Shown piece by piece: positions 1 through 8,827 of a stretch of DNA of 64,000 nucleotides (position 1 is the first letter of the stretch; each line of letters begins with the position of its first letter). Under the pieces are notes generated by a model. It ran no database searches, was not told where the DNA came from, and saw nothing but the letters and a program-made list of their open reading frames with translations. The stretch comes from a bacterium HR10 (GTDB lineage Bacteria > Acidobacteriota > Blastocatellia > HR10). The stretch spans positions 1 to 64,000 of the forward strand of contig BEHM01000002.1 of the NCBI GenBank assembly GCA_002923315.1. Reading direction: 5' to 3'. The position numbers were made by a program, and so were the translations under genes.

Positions 1-251
1 AATTGACATCCTGTGGTCCTTGGCCATGTCCGCCTCCGGTGTTTCTCCCGTGACTTCGATCTCTCCCCATATCAGGAGGACGCCCCGTCGCTCCCAAAGT
101 TCCCTAGGCCCCTCCCCCTGTATCTGCCAGTCCCTGAAGCCGCCCCTCATGCCCAGCCAAAAAATACCGCCCAGTGCCAGAATCCGCGTCTCCCCTCACA
201 TGCCAACGCCTAATCCCCACGGCCTCATCGGCACCCGATCGGAGGTCCTTC
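1..251. other. Left-edge stretch without a supported gene
   Basis: This lies downstream of the last permease of the minus-strand operon. On the minus strand one frame is open from about 150 to the window edge, beginning with an ATG at 150 (MRGGFRDWQIQ...), but it has no good ribosome site and no recognisable family. It could be the start of a further operon member outside the window. Plus-strand ORFs here look like chance frames. Confidence 0.3.
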
Positions 252-1625
252 TCATCGAACGTCGTACCGATCAAAGCGAAGGAACGCCAGCGCGATCAGG
301 AAGCCCCACTCCGTGAGCAAGAGCGATACAGGCCACCGGATCGCGCGCACGCGTTCTTTCATGGAGCGCGCCGGAGCCGAGAATGGAGGCGGACGGAACG
401 GCTCACCATGATCCGGGGTTTGAATCCATGGTTTGTCTCGGGCGAACGCGGCGAAGCTCTGAGGCATGAAGGACTCTGCGTCGTATCGCCTCACGGCCTC
501 TAGGAACATTCGGTAATCTTCTGGTCCCGTGCCGCAGAGGTCTCCCAGGGCCGCTTGGAACGCTCCATACGGCGAGATGGATAGGAGCCCTAGTGCCATG
601 CGCTGCTGTTGCTCGACGTGACGCTCGCGGTCATGAATCACGCGCTCGATTCTCTCGCGCCTTCGAGCATTCCAGCGCCTCTTGATCTCGAGATACGCGT
701 TCCATCCCGTCTCGACATCCGCATTTTGAGCCCTCAGTGCGGCCGCCATCTCTCTGTGTTCGGATAATTCACCCCGGGTCACCTCCTGCTGCCGAGTGAG
801 CAGCTCGCGTCGAAAGACTTGGTTTGGTGATACGGGCCGCAAGGAAGCGGCCAGCAGAGGCGCAAGGCTCGGCCAGATCACGATCGCCGCGACCCAGGCA
901 GCTAGAGAGAGGGTGAGGGCCGCCGACGCTGTCCGCACGAGTGTGGAGATCGCGATACCGAGCGTCGTGAAGACTCCGGCGCTCAGAAAGGCGATGGTGG
1001 TGATCAGGGTCAGCTCAAGCAGTCGCTCAGCAGAAGGCTCGAAGACCCCACCGCCGAAGATCGTCACCAAGATCACATAAAGCGCCACACCGTAAAAGAG
1101 CACGACCCCCGTGAGCAACAGCGCTCCCACGAGCTTCGCTGTCAGAACCATGCGCCGCGCTATCGGCGCCGACAGGATCAGCCGGAGGGTCCCGTGTTCC
1201 CGCTCTCCCACAACGGCATCGTGAGTCAACAATACGGCCATCAGCGTGACGATCAGGCCGATGATCGTGCTTAAGTCCGGCATGCGAGAAAGCGCGTCAA
1301 GAGGTCGCAAGTCTTCGATGGATGGAGCCGCGGAGACTGATCCGAGAGCAAGCGTCACCTCATCCGGCAGTCGGCCGTAGAGGCCATTGAAGATCAAGAA
1401 CAGGGGTGGAACCGGACGGGAAATAACGGTCACTTGCTCGTGCATCTCAGAGGGGCGAAGGACCTGACGGCTGATGCGATCTTCAAGAAGCTGCTGATAG
1501 CGATGCGCCTGAACGTAGGCGCTGAGAGGGATGAAAAGAGTCAGGGCTGCCAGGGCACAGAAAAGCGTGAAGTTCGTCGCTCCTTCCTGAAGCTCTCGAC
1601 GAAGGACAATCCAGAGCACCTTCAT
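252..1625 (-). CDS. ABC-2 type transporter permease (DUF3526-like), second of a pair
   Basis: Integral membrane subunit of an ABC transporter, 457 residues. The start is the ATG at 1625, which overlaps the stop of the upstream permease as ATGA; the longer ORF-track start lies inside that gene. It has an N-terminal helix after MKVLWIVLRREL, a large extracytoplasmic loop, then about five helices including the ABC-2 signature region around GEREHGTLRLILSAP and a long soluble stretch rich in Arg and Glu before the last helix. The layout matches the DUF3526/ABC-2 permeases that occur in tandem beside an ATPase. No ATPase is encoded in the window, so the nucleotide-binding partner is probably beyond the left edge. 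Context suggests export of the cysteine-rich peptide encoded upstream, which is inference. Confidence 0.85.
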   Translation of the reverse strand: MKVLWIVLRRELQEGATNFTLFCALAALTLFIPLSAYVQAHRYQQLLEDRISRQVLRPSEMHEQVTVISRPVPPLFLIFNGLYGRLPDEVTLALGSVSAAPSIEDLRPLDALSRMPDLSTIIGLIVTLMAVLLTHDAVVGEREHGTLRLILSAPIARRMVLTAKLVGALLLTGVVLFYGVALYVILVTIFGGGVFEPSAERLLELTLITTIAFLSAGVFTTLGIAISTLVRTASAALTLSLAAWVAAIVIWPSLAPLLAASLRPVSPNQVFRRELLTRQQEVTRGELSEHREMAAALRAQNADVETGWNAYLEIKRRWNARRRERIERVIHDRERHVEQQQRMALGLLSISPYGAFQAALGDLCGTGPEDYRMFLEAVRRYDAESFMPQSFAAFARDKPWIQTPDHGEPFRPPPFSAPARSMKERVRAIRWPVSLLLTEWGFLIALAFLRFDRYDVR

Positions 1626-3001
1626 CTCACATCGTACTGCTCGAATCGCCAGTAAGCCGCCACTCCGGCGATCGCCCACCACAGGGCGATCGAGATCAAG
1701 GCTGGTATCGCCGCGCGCGTGCTCTCAGCGACCGATCCCGGCTGTCGTTGGAGCGAAGCCGTTCGTCTCGCCGCCTCTTGAAGCGCCTTCGTGGATTCCT
1801 CCGGTGAGGCCTCGAACCGGCGTTTGTACGCATCGAGCATAAGATCACGGCCCGCGCGAAGGACGTTCAGATGAGCATGATAAGCACGCACGCCCGTGCC
1901 GGCCAGATCGCTCAGGCCGAAGGCGAGAGCCGTGGCCGGAGAGAGCATTCCAATACGGCGCGCGAGAGAGAGCTGCTCGCCCTTTCGCGCGAGATATTCG
2001 TTCATGAGTTGCCGATCCATCTCAAGGAGACGGATCACATAGATCGCGCGCCTCGGGTCGGAGACCAGCTCTCCTTGTGATCGCGCTTCGGCTTCGCGAA
2101 GGATCTGACGTCGCGCTTGTTCGATTCGCGCCCTGGTTTGTGTATACGTCGGCGCGGGGGAGAAGACCTCGGCGACCCGCGTCATCCCTTCGGGGAGCAC
2201 GATCACCACCGCAGCCCAGAAGAATGCGCCCAGGATGACGGCCGTCCTCGTCCGAGTCGTGATCGTCGAGATCAACAGCCCGAAATGGACGAAAGCGAGG
2301 CCATAGATAGCGCTTCCCAGACCAATGAGCAAAAGGCGCATGATCTCGCTCTCGTTCCGGAACAATCCGTAGATGACGGAGAGAAAGACGACGGCGCTCG
2401 CATACGCGACGACCATGGGCACCAGCAGGCTCGCCGAAGCACCCAACATCTTCCCCAAGAGCACGTGGCGTCGGCTCAGGGGATTCGCCAGGACCATTCG
2501 CAGCGTCGCCGCTTCTTTCTCGCGAGTGAGGACGTCCACCGACAAAAAGAGCGCGAGCAAAGACACGATGATCTTCACGACGAAGGCGAGATCGGGGATC
2601 GGAGAGAGCGCTCGAATGGCCGCCTCTTGAGGCTGGCCGATGAGGATCGTCGTGGCCAACGTCACCGGACGATCGAGATCTCCCTCCAGCCCCTTGACCA
2701 AAACTGCTAGTGAGGTGGGCGGCGGCATCGGAGGATCGTGCCCCACGCCGAGGCTTTCATAGAAGTGACCGCCGCGGAGCTCGTATCGAACGACGCCGCC
2801 GACAATGGGATCGCGCTGAGCCGTTTGATTCGCGGTCCAATTCACGAGCCGCTGCTGATAATCCTGAGCGAGCAAATGGGCGGAGATGAGAAAAAGGGCT
2901 ATCAGGATCACAAGCGCTGCCAGAGCCTTCAGGTTCCGAATATTCGCTGCGATCTCCATCCTAGCGATGCACAATGTCGGAGAAGAGGCCCACCACGGCA
3001 T
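1622..3001 (-). CDS. ABC-2 type transporter permease (DUF3526-like), first of a pair
   Basis: 459-residue membrane protein homologous in plan to the permease that follows it: N-terminal helix (KALAALVILIALFLIS), a periplasmic domain of roughly 110 residues, then a block of helices with the EKEAATLRMVLANPLSRR segment typical of ABC-2 permeases, and a C-terminal helix. The start at 3001 is supported by GGAGGTGAGAG directly upstream and by an in-frame stop just before it. It is translationally coupled to the next permease through an ATGA overlap. The two probably form a heterodimeric pore. Substrate is unknown; the preceding gene encodes a secreted eight-cysteine peptide, which makes peptide export an attractive but unproven role. 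Confidence 0.85.
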   Translation of the reverse strand: MPWWASSPTLCIARMEIAANIRNLKALAALVILIALFLISAHLLAQDYQQRLVNWTANQTAQRDPIVGGVVRYELRGGHFYESLGVGHDPPMPPPTSLAVLVKGLEGDLDRPVTLATTILIGQPQEAAIRALSPIPDLAFVVKIIVSLLALFLSVDVLTREKEAATLRMVLANPLSRRHVLLGKMLGASASLLVPMVVAYASAVVFLSVIYGLFRNESEIMRLLLIGLGSAIYGLAFVHFGLLISTITTRTRTAVILGAFFWAAVVIVLPEGMTRVAEVFSPAPTYTQTRARIEQARRQILREAEARSQGELVSDPRRAIYVIRLLEMDRQLMNEYLARKGEQLSLARRIGMLSPATALAFGLSDLAGTGVRAYHAHLNVLRAGRDLMLDAYKRRFEASPEESTKALQEAARRTASLQRQPGSVAESTRAAIPALISIALWWAIAGVAAYWRFEQYDVR

Positions 3002-3146
3002 CTCTCACCTCCAAGAGCGAGGGGACCTCCGTTTATTCGAGCTGCCGGATTCCCCCACATCCCGCAGGCGAGCGGTCGAGACCATCGCCGTGTGCGAAAC
3101 ACATCCTTTGATCAATTCCCGGGCTTCGCTCTGGTGCCTCTCCCCG

Positions 3147-3365
3147 TTACGGATAAATGGGGGGATCATCTTTTATGCACAATCCACAGCCCTGACAGCC
3201 ATAAGGATTGTTGCAAAAGCACTGTCGGCCGCAGTCGCTTCCCGTCGTGCATACGAGGAACTCGCATCCCCCCTCCGCCCTCGCCGTCGTTGGGGCATTC
3301 AGTTGTACGATCGAGAGCATGATCATCAGCCCAGTTAGAATCGCCCACATGGTGGAACCTTTCAT
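3147..3365 (-). CDS. Small exported eight-cysteine peptide with knottin-like cysteine spacing
   Basis: 72-residue precursor with a clear signal peptide: short charged start, hydrophobic WAILTGLMIMLSIV, and an A-R-A cleavage site near residue 30, leaving about 42 residues. The mature part has eight Cys (34, 39, 45, 49, 51, 57, 60, 63) with spacing C-x4-C-x5-C-x3-C-x1-C-x5-C-x2-C-x2-C. From the second Cys to the sixth, the x5-x3-x1-x5 register equals that of squash-type cystine-knot inhibitors; the first loop is shorter (4 rather than 6). The start is supported by AAGGTGAGGGGG upstream. It lies 31 nt after a MauE-like gene and before two ABC permeases. No family is recognised with certainty. 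It could be a bacteriocin, a toxin, an inhibitor or a structural peptide. Confidence 0.75.
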   Translation of the reverse strand: MKGSTMWAILTGLMIMLSIVQLNAPTTARAEGGCEFLVCTTGSDCGRQCFCNNPYGCQGCGLCIKDDPPIYP

Positions 3366-3396
3366 ATTGACCCCCTCACCTTTTGGAAGTGGCGAA

Positions 3397-3870
3397 CTAT
3401 TGCTTTCTCGCTGACGCCAGAATGTAAAAGCAGGATAGAATCAACAGGCCGTTTCTGAAGAAGTATCCCCAGCTAACCGGTTCCATAGCTCCGGGGAAAC
3501 AACCGCATTCCACCGGACGTCCTTGGAGGATTGCTATAGCCGTGACTCCCGTGAAGATCAGAAGCAACGTCGCAAGCGCACCTGCAATGATGCTCACCCG
3601 CCATCTGACCATCATCATTAAACCCAGCGTTATTTCGATCCATGGGAGAGCGAGACCGGCAGCATTGATGATCAGCGATGGCAAAAATCCGTAGCTCATC
3701 AAGGCATCTGAAAATTGGCTCCAATAGATCACCTTTAGTGAACCCGAGGCGACGAAAGCGATGCCCACCGTGACGCAGAGGAGAGGAACGAGGTGGTTCG
3801 TGAGCTGCTGCTTCCATAGGTGCCGTCGGGCTATACGATTCCGAGCTGATTGTCCCTCGGTCCGATTCAC
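3397..3870 (-). CDS. MauE/DoxX-like redox-associated membrane protein
   Basis: 157 residues with four predicted membrane helices: VPLLCVTVGIAFVASGSLKV, the LIINAAGLALPWIEITLGL segment, IIAGALATLLLIFTGVTAIA and the C-terminal GLLILSCFYILAS. The motif VECGCFPG between helices three and four is the paired-cysteine site seen in MauE and related DoxX-like proteins, which work with MauD thioredoxin-like proteins in disulfide formation of exported cysteine-rich proteins. The start overlaps the stop of the upstream redoxin (ATGA), and the cysteine-rich peptide gene follows after 31 nt. In this context it probably passes oxidising or reducing equivalents across the membrane for folding of that peptide. 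The family assignment is fairly secure; the substrate is inferred. Confidence 0.82.
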   Translation of the reverse strand: MNRTEGQSARNRIARRHLWKQQLTNHLVPLLCVTVGIAFVASGSLKVIYWSQFSDALMSYGFLPSLIINAAGLALPWIEITLGLMMMVRWRVSIIAGALATLLLIFTGVTAIAILQGRPVECGCFPGAMEPVSWGYFFRNGLLILSCFYILASARKQ

Positions 3871-4490
3871 CCTCCCTCCCTCGCTGAGAATCTGATGGAG
3901 AAATATCTCTCAACGCTTTGGCGCTGTTCACCTTGAAGTGCTCCGAGCCACACTGCCCTGACCACGCCGCCGGTGCCGACTGCGATTGTTTGAGGCACGA
4001 TGGAAAATTTATAGTTCACACGGTCGCGCGGGTCGGGCTCAGCGATCACGGTGAAGTCGCTCATGTTGACGCCATGCTCATGGAGATATTGCTGAACTCC
4101 TCTTGGGTCCACAGATACGAAGACGAAACGATAATGCCGCTCATCGAGCGCTTCGAGCAGGACTCTCCAATTCGCCATATTCAGTTCGCACCATCTACAT
4201 CCGGGAGAGAAGACAAACAAGATCGTTTCGCGCGACGGGTCATCATAGCGAATAGTCAGCTGGCGACCTGAAGGATCCAGGCCGCGTAGCGGAGGCAACG
4301 TGTCTCCTGGCTTCAACCGTATCGCTTCGGTTCGAAGAGCGAGATCCCGTTTGAGCTGTTGGTTCTGGAGCATCAGCGCGAGATTGCAAACCAGGAGTAT
4401 GATTCCAAACGAAGCGAGGAGAATTCCCATCTTCGGTTCGATCTGCCAGGACCTCGCTCGAAACCATTGCTCAATACGTTGTCCTCGCAT
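3867..4490 (-). CDS. Membrane-anchored thioredoxin-like redoxin (MauD/TlpA-like)
   Basis: 207 residues: an N-terminal anchor helix (MGILLASFGIILLVCNLALM, about 21-40), a short linker, then a redoxin fold facing the periplasm. The active site is FSPGCRWCELN with CRWC at residues 98-101, followed by the VSVDPRG strand and the cis-Pro segment SIVPQTIAV. It is likely a thiol-disulfide oxidoreductase. It is the first gene of the minus-strand operon and is coupled by ATGA to the MauE-like gene. The start at 4490 lacks a close Shine-Dalgarno site (GGAGGG is about 15 nt away), so the start could instead be Met21. A candidate promoter lies about 95 nt upstream. Confidence 0.82.
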   Translation of the reverse strand: MRGQRIEQWFRARSWQIEPKMGILLASFGIILLVCNLALMLQNQQLKRDLALRTEAIRLKPGDTLPPLRGLDPSGRQLTIRYDDPSRETILFVFSPGCRWCELNMANWRVLLEALDERHYRFVFVSVDPRGVQQYLHEHGVNMSDFTVIAEPDPRDRVNYKFSIVPQTIAVGTGGVVRAVWLGALQGEQRQSVERYFSIRFSAREGG

Positions 4491-4582
4491 CTGCAGTTGT
4501 AACGCCCTCCGAAGCGTCGCGTTTTATTGCGCGTCATTCGTTCGTGGTTAAACCTTCCTTCGCCCACTTCTTCGCAGGCTCT

Positions 4583-4611
4583 ATTCTCTTCATCCCGCCT
4601 TTTCGAGTCAA
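4583..4611 (-). promoter_or_regulatory. Candidate sigma-70-type promoter of the redoxin/peptide operon
   Basis: On the minus strand TTGACT (4606-4611) is followed after 17 nt by GAGAAT (4583-4588). The -35 is five of six and the -10 four of six matches. It would give a leader of roughly 85 nt before the redoxin ATG. Phased A-tracts sit immediately upstream. Confidence 0.4.
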
Positions 4612-4621
4612 GCACTTTTCG

Positions 4622-4656
4622 TTGCCTTTTTTTGCTTTTTCTTGCCTTTTTTTGCT
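4622..4656 (-). repeat. Two direct 15-mers with A-tracts upstream of the operon promoter
   Basis: TTGCCTTTTTTTGCT occurs exactly at 4622-4636 and 4642-4656, a period of 20 nt. Read on the minus strand these are AGCAAAAAAAGGCAA units with an extra A5 tract between them, ending about 10 nt before the -35 box. They could act as an UP element, as bent DNA, or as a paired operator site. Confidence 0.5.
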
Positions 4657-5112
4657 CGTGCGGGGGTGGGAGCCGGCCTTCAATGGGGTGGTGACGGCCG
4701 AGCGGGCGGGGAGAATTCGCCTGAGGGCCTGTCTCCTTCGGTTCCGTTAGGGCCACCTGAGCCTCCTGTGCCTTGGCACGCGTTTCTGGGAGCGAATGAT
4801 GCTCATCGCGGTCGGACAGAGTAATTATGGCATGGCCAAGGATCAATCCACCGAATTCTTCGGTGAGTTGCACCAGACGGCCGCCGTGCGCGACGACCGA
4901 CGGCGGGAAGTATTGATGGCTGTGCTCGCGCGTCGGGATGAGACGACGTCAGACTTGACCTCGCTCAACCCGGAGACGGCGACCAAAACGGCGTGCGCTC
5001 TCTGCACAACTCTATTCGGTAGTCGGCCGCTCGGGCGGCGGGCGCGTGAGGGAGCGGCGACCGAAATCGCCGTCTTCAGGCTCGTCTGACGCCGCGCCGT
5101 CTCGCTCGACCG

Positions 5113-6018
5113 TCAGGTGGAATCTGCTGAAATCCCCTGGTCTTCCTCCTGATTTCGGAGGGCACGCGAGGGGAACGCCCCCTCATATCGGCTCCATCGC
5201 AACAGCATGCCCCGCTTCAGAAATTCCGCTTTCGCACGCAGCGTGATGTCGCTTTGAAATCGGGGCTCGAACCGATGGTCGTAGACGTAGGCCTTCACCC
5301 GCAGCCGAAGGAACGGTCCGTATTCGAACCCATCTTGCAGAAGGACGACGACCGGTTTCGACAGCAGGATGTAGGGCGAACTGTAGGCCGCCTCGTAGCC
5401 GATCTCCAGGGCTTCAATCGGATCGGTATCGTGCGGAAGATAGAGGTCGGTGACGACCTGGCAGGTGGGGACGCCGGAGTTGGCGTTCCACGCCTTGCCG
5501 CTCAAAATCTCACTGTTGGGGATGGTCACGCGGGTGTCGTCGGGAGTGGTCAGTTTCGTGCTCCGCAAGCCGATGTGATCAATCTCCCCGTAAGCATCGC
5601 CGATTTTCACGCGGTCGCCAAGCTGATACGGACGGTCCACCAGAATGACGAGTCCACCGATGAGGTTCTTGACCAAGTCTTGTGCCCCGAGTCCCAGAGC
5701 GATCCCCACCGAGGCCAGCACGGCAAACAGGGTATCTCGCGAAGGCGCGAGAATGGCCAGAACGAGAACCCCACTGCCCAGCCAGAGGACGAAACGAAGG
5801 ATCGGCGCCAGCATCATGAAGAAGAAGCGGGCGCGCGGGGCTCGTTCGGCCAGAGCATACAGAGCCGCCGTGCTCATGCGAACGAGCGCATACGTTGCGG
5901 CGAGCACCAGAAGGACATAGACGATGGTCGTCGGTGAGACCCGGGTGATGATCTCAATGGGAGTCTCCGACGGCACCTGGTAGGCGGGTGGAGGAAAGAC
6001 GAGATGAGGTGTCGGCAT
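5113..6018 (-). CDS. MscS-family mechanosensitive channel
   Basis: 301 residues from the ATG at 6018, chosen because GGGAGGT lies 5 nt upstream; the ORF-track start is 17 codons earlier without such a site. Three helices are seen: [37 protein letters not shown] and the pore-lining [31 protein letters not shown]. They are followed by the beta domain ([25 protein letters not shown]) and an alpha/beta cytoplasmic domain ending near ALRNQ. Such channels release solutes on hypo-osmotic shock. The gene begins 19 nt after the stop of a large P-loop ATPase, so the two are probably cotranscribed and may work together. Confidence 0.9.
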   Translation of the reverse strand: MPTPHLVFPPPAYQVPSETPIEIITRVSPTTIVYVLLVLAATYALVRMSTAALYALAERAPRARFFFMMLAPILRFVLWLGSGVLVLAILAPSRDTLFAVLASVGIALGLGAQDLVKNLIGGLVILVDRPYQLGDRVKIGDAYGEIDHIGLRSTKLTTPDDTRVTIPNSEILSGKAWNANSGVPTCQVVTDLYLPHDTDPIEALEIGYEAAYSSPYILLSKPVVVLLQDGFEYGPFLRLRVKAYVYDHRFEPRFQSDITLRAKAEFLKRGMLLRWSRYEGAFPSRALRNQEEDQGISADST

Positions 6019-6037
6019 AGGTGACCTCCCACCGTTC

Positions 6038-8827
6038 TCAGAGCAGATTGCGGCGATAGAGCGCTTCAACGGCTACGCGCAAGGCCTCCGGGCGCACCCG
6101 AAATCCCGGGCGGCCCGGATCCTGCTCGATGATCTCCCGCGCCAGAAGCTCGTCCATCTGGGATCGGCTAGCCGCCGTGCTCGTCTGGAAAACAATGGCG
6201 TGTTCTTCCGGCGTGAGGCTCCCATGCTGGAGAATGGCCACCAGGGTGAAGAGGTCGGAGAGATCAAGGTCCTCGATCACCGGTGAGAGGTCCGGAATCA
6301 TCACCGGCTTGAGATAGAGCACGCCGGCCTCGACCGCCTCGATATGGCCGAGCCAGATCTCAAAAGCCGCTCGATAACTTCCCCCGGACTCCCTGGCCAG
6401 AGCCTCAAAGTAGAATGTCTCCGGATCAACGGGACCTTGGAGGAAGCCCTTGAGGCGGGCCAACAGACCGCGCGGAGAGGGAGGCTCCGGGAATTGGATG
6501 CGCAACCCCGAGAGATTATGGCGCAAGAGGATGGCTTGACGAAGGTCATCCCGAGTGGCCGCGCCGATGGCGAGGCGATGGGAGAAGCTCGCGCCCAAAC
6601 TGACGACGGCATCAAGGAGGCGAAAGGCGACGTCGTTCATCGTGAACATCCAGAGCGTGGAGGAGCAGGTTGCGGCGATCAGGCGTTGCAAAGCCCGAAT
6701 TGCGCCGTAGTATCCCACCTGTCGCAGAAACGTGCGTTCCAGCTCCTCCAGGATCACAACGCGCCGTCGGGCCAGGAGGACCTCCTCCACTCGCGCTGCG
6801 TCGGGGGCTCCGATCAATGCGGCCAGGAACTCCCGCAACTGCGCTTCCGTCGTCAGTCGCTCGGTGAACTCTCCGCGGATGACGTCCAATCCGTCCAGCG
6901 CGCGCTTGAGTGCGCAATTGATCAAGCTCGTCTTTCCGCTCCCCCGCTGCCCCACGATCAGGAGCGAGACGGGCCGACCGGCTTCCCAGAGCGCCCGGGC
7001 TTCCGCAATGGCGGCCAGCTCTCGCTGACGACCGACGAGGAATCGCGGGTCCTGCACCGGCTCGAATCGGAACAGCCGACGATAGAGCGCCGGCAGGTCT
7101 ACTGTCATGAGGTCGAGCGTGAACTCCTCGGGCAGCAACGGGCGAACGATCACCCGCGCTGTGCCCTCTGTGGGGGCCGGTTTCCACCCAATGGCGATCA
7201 GGAAGCGCAGCGCGAGGCGCTCCAGGACGCCGGCCAGGCGGCGCAGGAACTGCACCGCCGCAGTGGCCGCGCTCCGGCTCGCCAACGCCACGGCGCGACG
7301 AAGCCCCTGCTGGGCGAGATAAGCGAGCACGCCGAGTCGGTGGCGACTGAAGACCATCCGCGCCTCAATGAAGACCGAGGCCAGCATCCGCGCCAGCCGC
7401 GAGCTTGCGGCCCTCTGCCAGTCCGGCGTCTCCCGACGCCGATATTCGAGCAGGGAGAGCGCATTCTGGAGCGCTTCTCGAACGACTTGCGCGTCGTCCT
7501 CGCGATCGGAGACGGCTCCTTCCAGAGCGAACGTCACGACCTCCCGCGCTCGTTCGATCTCTTGGACGATCTCTCGATGGTGCGCTTCGATCTCCTCCAA
7601 TATCCGCAGGACTTCGGAACGTCCGCTTCGCCAGAGGGTCTGGCGGAGCACGTCACGAGGGCGGAGGCGCCGTCGGGCCATTCGGCGGCGCGGCGCGGAC
7701 GAGAACCGAGCCCGGAGCTCGCAAAGAGCGGGGAGAGCCTGAAGCGCGCCGTCCAACTCGGCCTCCAGCTCCGACCATCGGCTCATGGCCGGAGCCAGGC
7801 TGGCCCGCGGGGCCGGGAAGTCCTCCTCCCCTTGCTGCTCGAGACGGCGTCGAATCCAGGCGATGGCTTCTTCCAGTTCGGACAGAAGATCCATCCGTTC
7901 GCGGGCCGCATTCTCCAGCAGGTTGTGGACGCTCGTCATGAAGCGATCTTCTGTCTGCTCCCAATGACGTTCCAATTGAAGCTCCGTCTCCGCAGCCCGC
8001 ATTTGGTCAACCCAGTGCGCTTGATGGCTCGCCCGACGCTTCTCGACGTCGGGAGACATCGGGCGCCGAGACCACACGAATTCTCGCGTCAGACGAGCGG
8101 CCACGTGCGGGAGCATGGCTTTGCTCCATTGACGCCATTGGGAGAGAATCGCCTCTCCCCTCTGGATCAGCTCGCGTCGCCGGGTCATCCATCGCTTCCG
8201 TTGGGCGTCGCGGCCCGCCGGAGGATGACCGGCGATCTCGGCATCGAAGGCCGCGCGGGAGGCTTCCCACGGTTCCCTCAGGGAGCGAAAAGCCTCGACT
8301 AGCAGGAGGAAGTACTGATCCTCCAGGTTCAGCCGCCGGAGCTGATGATCTCTCAGCGCGGCTTCCACAAGAGGCCGCACGAGCCGTGAACGGCGCCGAC
8401 GCTTGAGGGCGATCACCCATCGTCGCCATCCGCGCGGCCCCCATACGCCGAGTGCGCCGATGAGCTCCGGACCGGTGATCGGGATCGCCTCAGGCAAGGT
8501 TCTGATGGCATCTCCCACGCCCCGGTCGTAGATCTCAAGGGCCATCAGCGCCCGCCGCATCGGCTGCCTTCGTTCCCACTGGGAAATCGGCTCATGGAGC
8601 AGCGTTCGCGCTCTATCGGCGCGCGCGACCTGCACGGCGCGAAGATCCGGCGAATCGAAGGCAGGCGTCGAGAGCGATTGGGCGGCGCGCGCTTGCTCCT
8701 CGAGCAGACGCTGCACGTCTTGCCAACACCCCTCCAGCTCGGTCAGCAATCGGTCCACGACCGAGCGGAGACGCTCCTCGAATCTGGGCCAGCCCTCGGC
8801 CAGCGGAGAAGAAACAGTGGTTTTCAC
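6038..8827 (-). CDS. Large P-loop ATPase with long helical N-terminal region, coupled to mscS
   Basis: About 929 residues. Residues 1-560 are predicted mostly helical, Arg/Glu-rich and without a family I recognise. A hydrophobic amphipathic stretch follows near 500-555. A nucleotide-binding domain then begins at [12 protein letters not shown], with Walker [11 protein letters not shown] (about 631-640) and Walker [11 protein letters not shown] (about 693-702). The C-terminal 120 residues look like a winged-helix domain ([11 protein letters not shown]...[11 protein letters not shown]). The GTG at 8827 is preferred over the ORF-track GTG at 8842 because GAGAGG lies 5 nt before it. The AAA/STAND-like architecture suggests a sensor or remodelling ATPase. 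Its position directly before an MscS gene suggests control of the channel, which is inference. Confidence 0.72.
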   Translation of the reverse strand: MKTTVSSPLAEGWPRFEERLRSVVDRLLTELEGCWQDVQRLLEEQARAAQSLSTPAFDSPDLRAVQVARADRARTLLHEPISQWERRQPMRRALMALEIYDRGVGDAIRTLPEAIPITGPELIGALGVWGPRGWRRWVIALKRRRRSRLVRPLVEAALRDHQLRRLNLEDQYFLLLVEAFRSLREPWEASRAAFDAEIAGHPPAGRDAQRKRWMTRRRELIQRGEAILSQWRQWSKAMLPHVAARLTREFVWSRRPMSPDVEKRRASHQAHWVDQMRAAETELQLERHWEQTEDRFMTSVHNLLENAARERMDLLSELEEAIAWIRRRLEQQGEEDFPAPRASLAPAMSRWSELEAELDGALQALPALCELRARFSSAPRRRMARRRLRPRDVLRQTLWRSGRSEVLRILEEIEAHHREIVQEIERAREVVTFALEGAVSDREDDAQVVREALQNALSLLEYRRRETPDWQRAASSRLARMLASVFIEARMVFSRHRLGVLAYLAQQGLRRAVALASRSAATAAVQFLRRLAGVLERLALRFLIAIGWKPAPTEGTARVIVRPLLPEEFTLDLMTVDLPALYRRLFRFEPVQDPRFLVGRQRELAAIAEARALWEAGRPVSLLIVGQRGSGKTSLINCALKRALDGLDVIRGEFTERLTTEAQLREFLAALIGAPDAARVEEVLLARRRVVILEELERTFLRQVGYYGAIRALQRLIAATCSSTLWMFTMNDVAFRLLDAVVSLGASFSHRLAIGAATRDDLRQAILLRHNLSGLRIQFPEPPSPRGLLARLKGFLQGPVDPETFYFEALARESGGSYRAAFEIWLGHIEAVEAGVLYLKPVMIPDLSPVIEDLDLSDLFTLVAILQHGSLTPEEHAIVFQTSTAASRSQMDELLAREIIEQDPGRPGFRVRPEALRVAVEALYRRNLL

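Larger units (their letters stand above)
4491..5112. other. Intergenic region between redoxin operon and mscS
   Basis: About 620 bases between two minus-strand units. It holds the candidate promoter and A-tract repeats of the redoxin operon (listed separately). ORFs here on either strand (for example 4796-5089 plus, 4373-4873 minus) show no recognisable domain or ribosome site, and I see no gene in 4660-5112. Confidence 0.5.

Noticed and set aside
3147-3365. Calling the cysteine-rich peptide a trypsin inhibitor
   Set aside because: The cysteine register resembles squash inhibitors, but the first loop, which carries the reactive site there, is two residues shorter and has no Lys/Arg. Only the fold type is suggested, not the activity.
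4373-5089. ORFs of 97 and 166 codons between the redoxin and mscS genes
   Set aside because: No Shine-Dalgarno site, no domain, biased composition; one overlaps the redoxin gene and the candidate promoter.
6344-8302. 652-codon plus-strand ORF opposite the large ATPase gene
   Set aside because: It is the shadow of a well-supported minus-strand gene with P-loop motifs. Its translation is rich in Arg, Gln and His without domains and it lacks a ribosome site.
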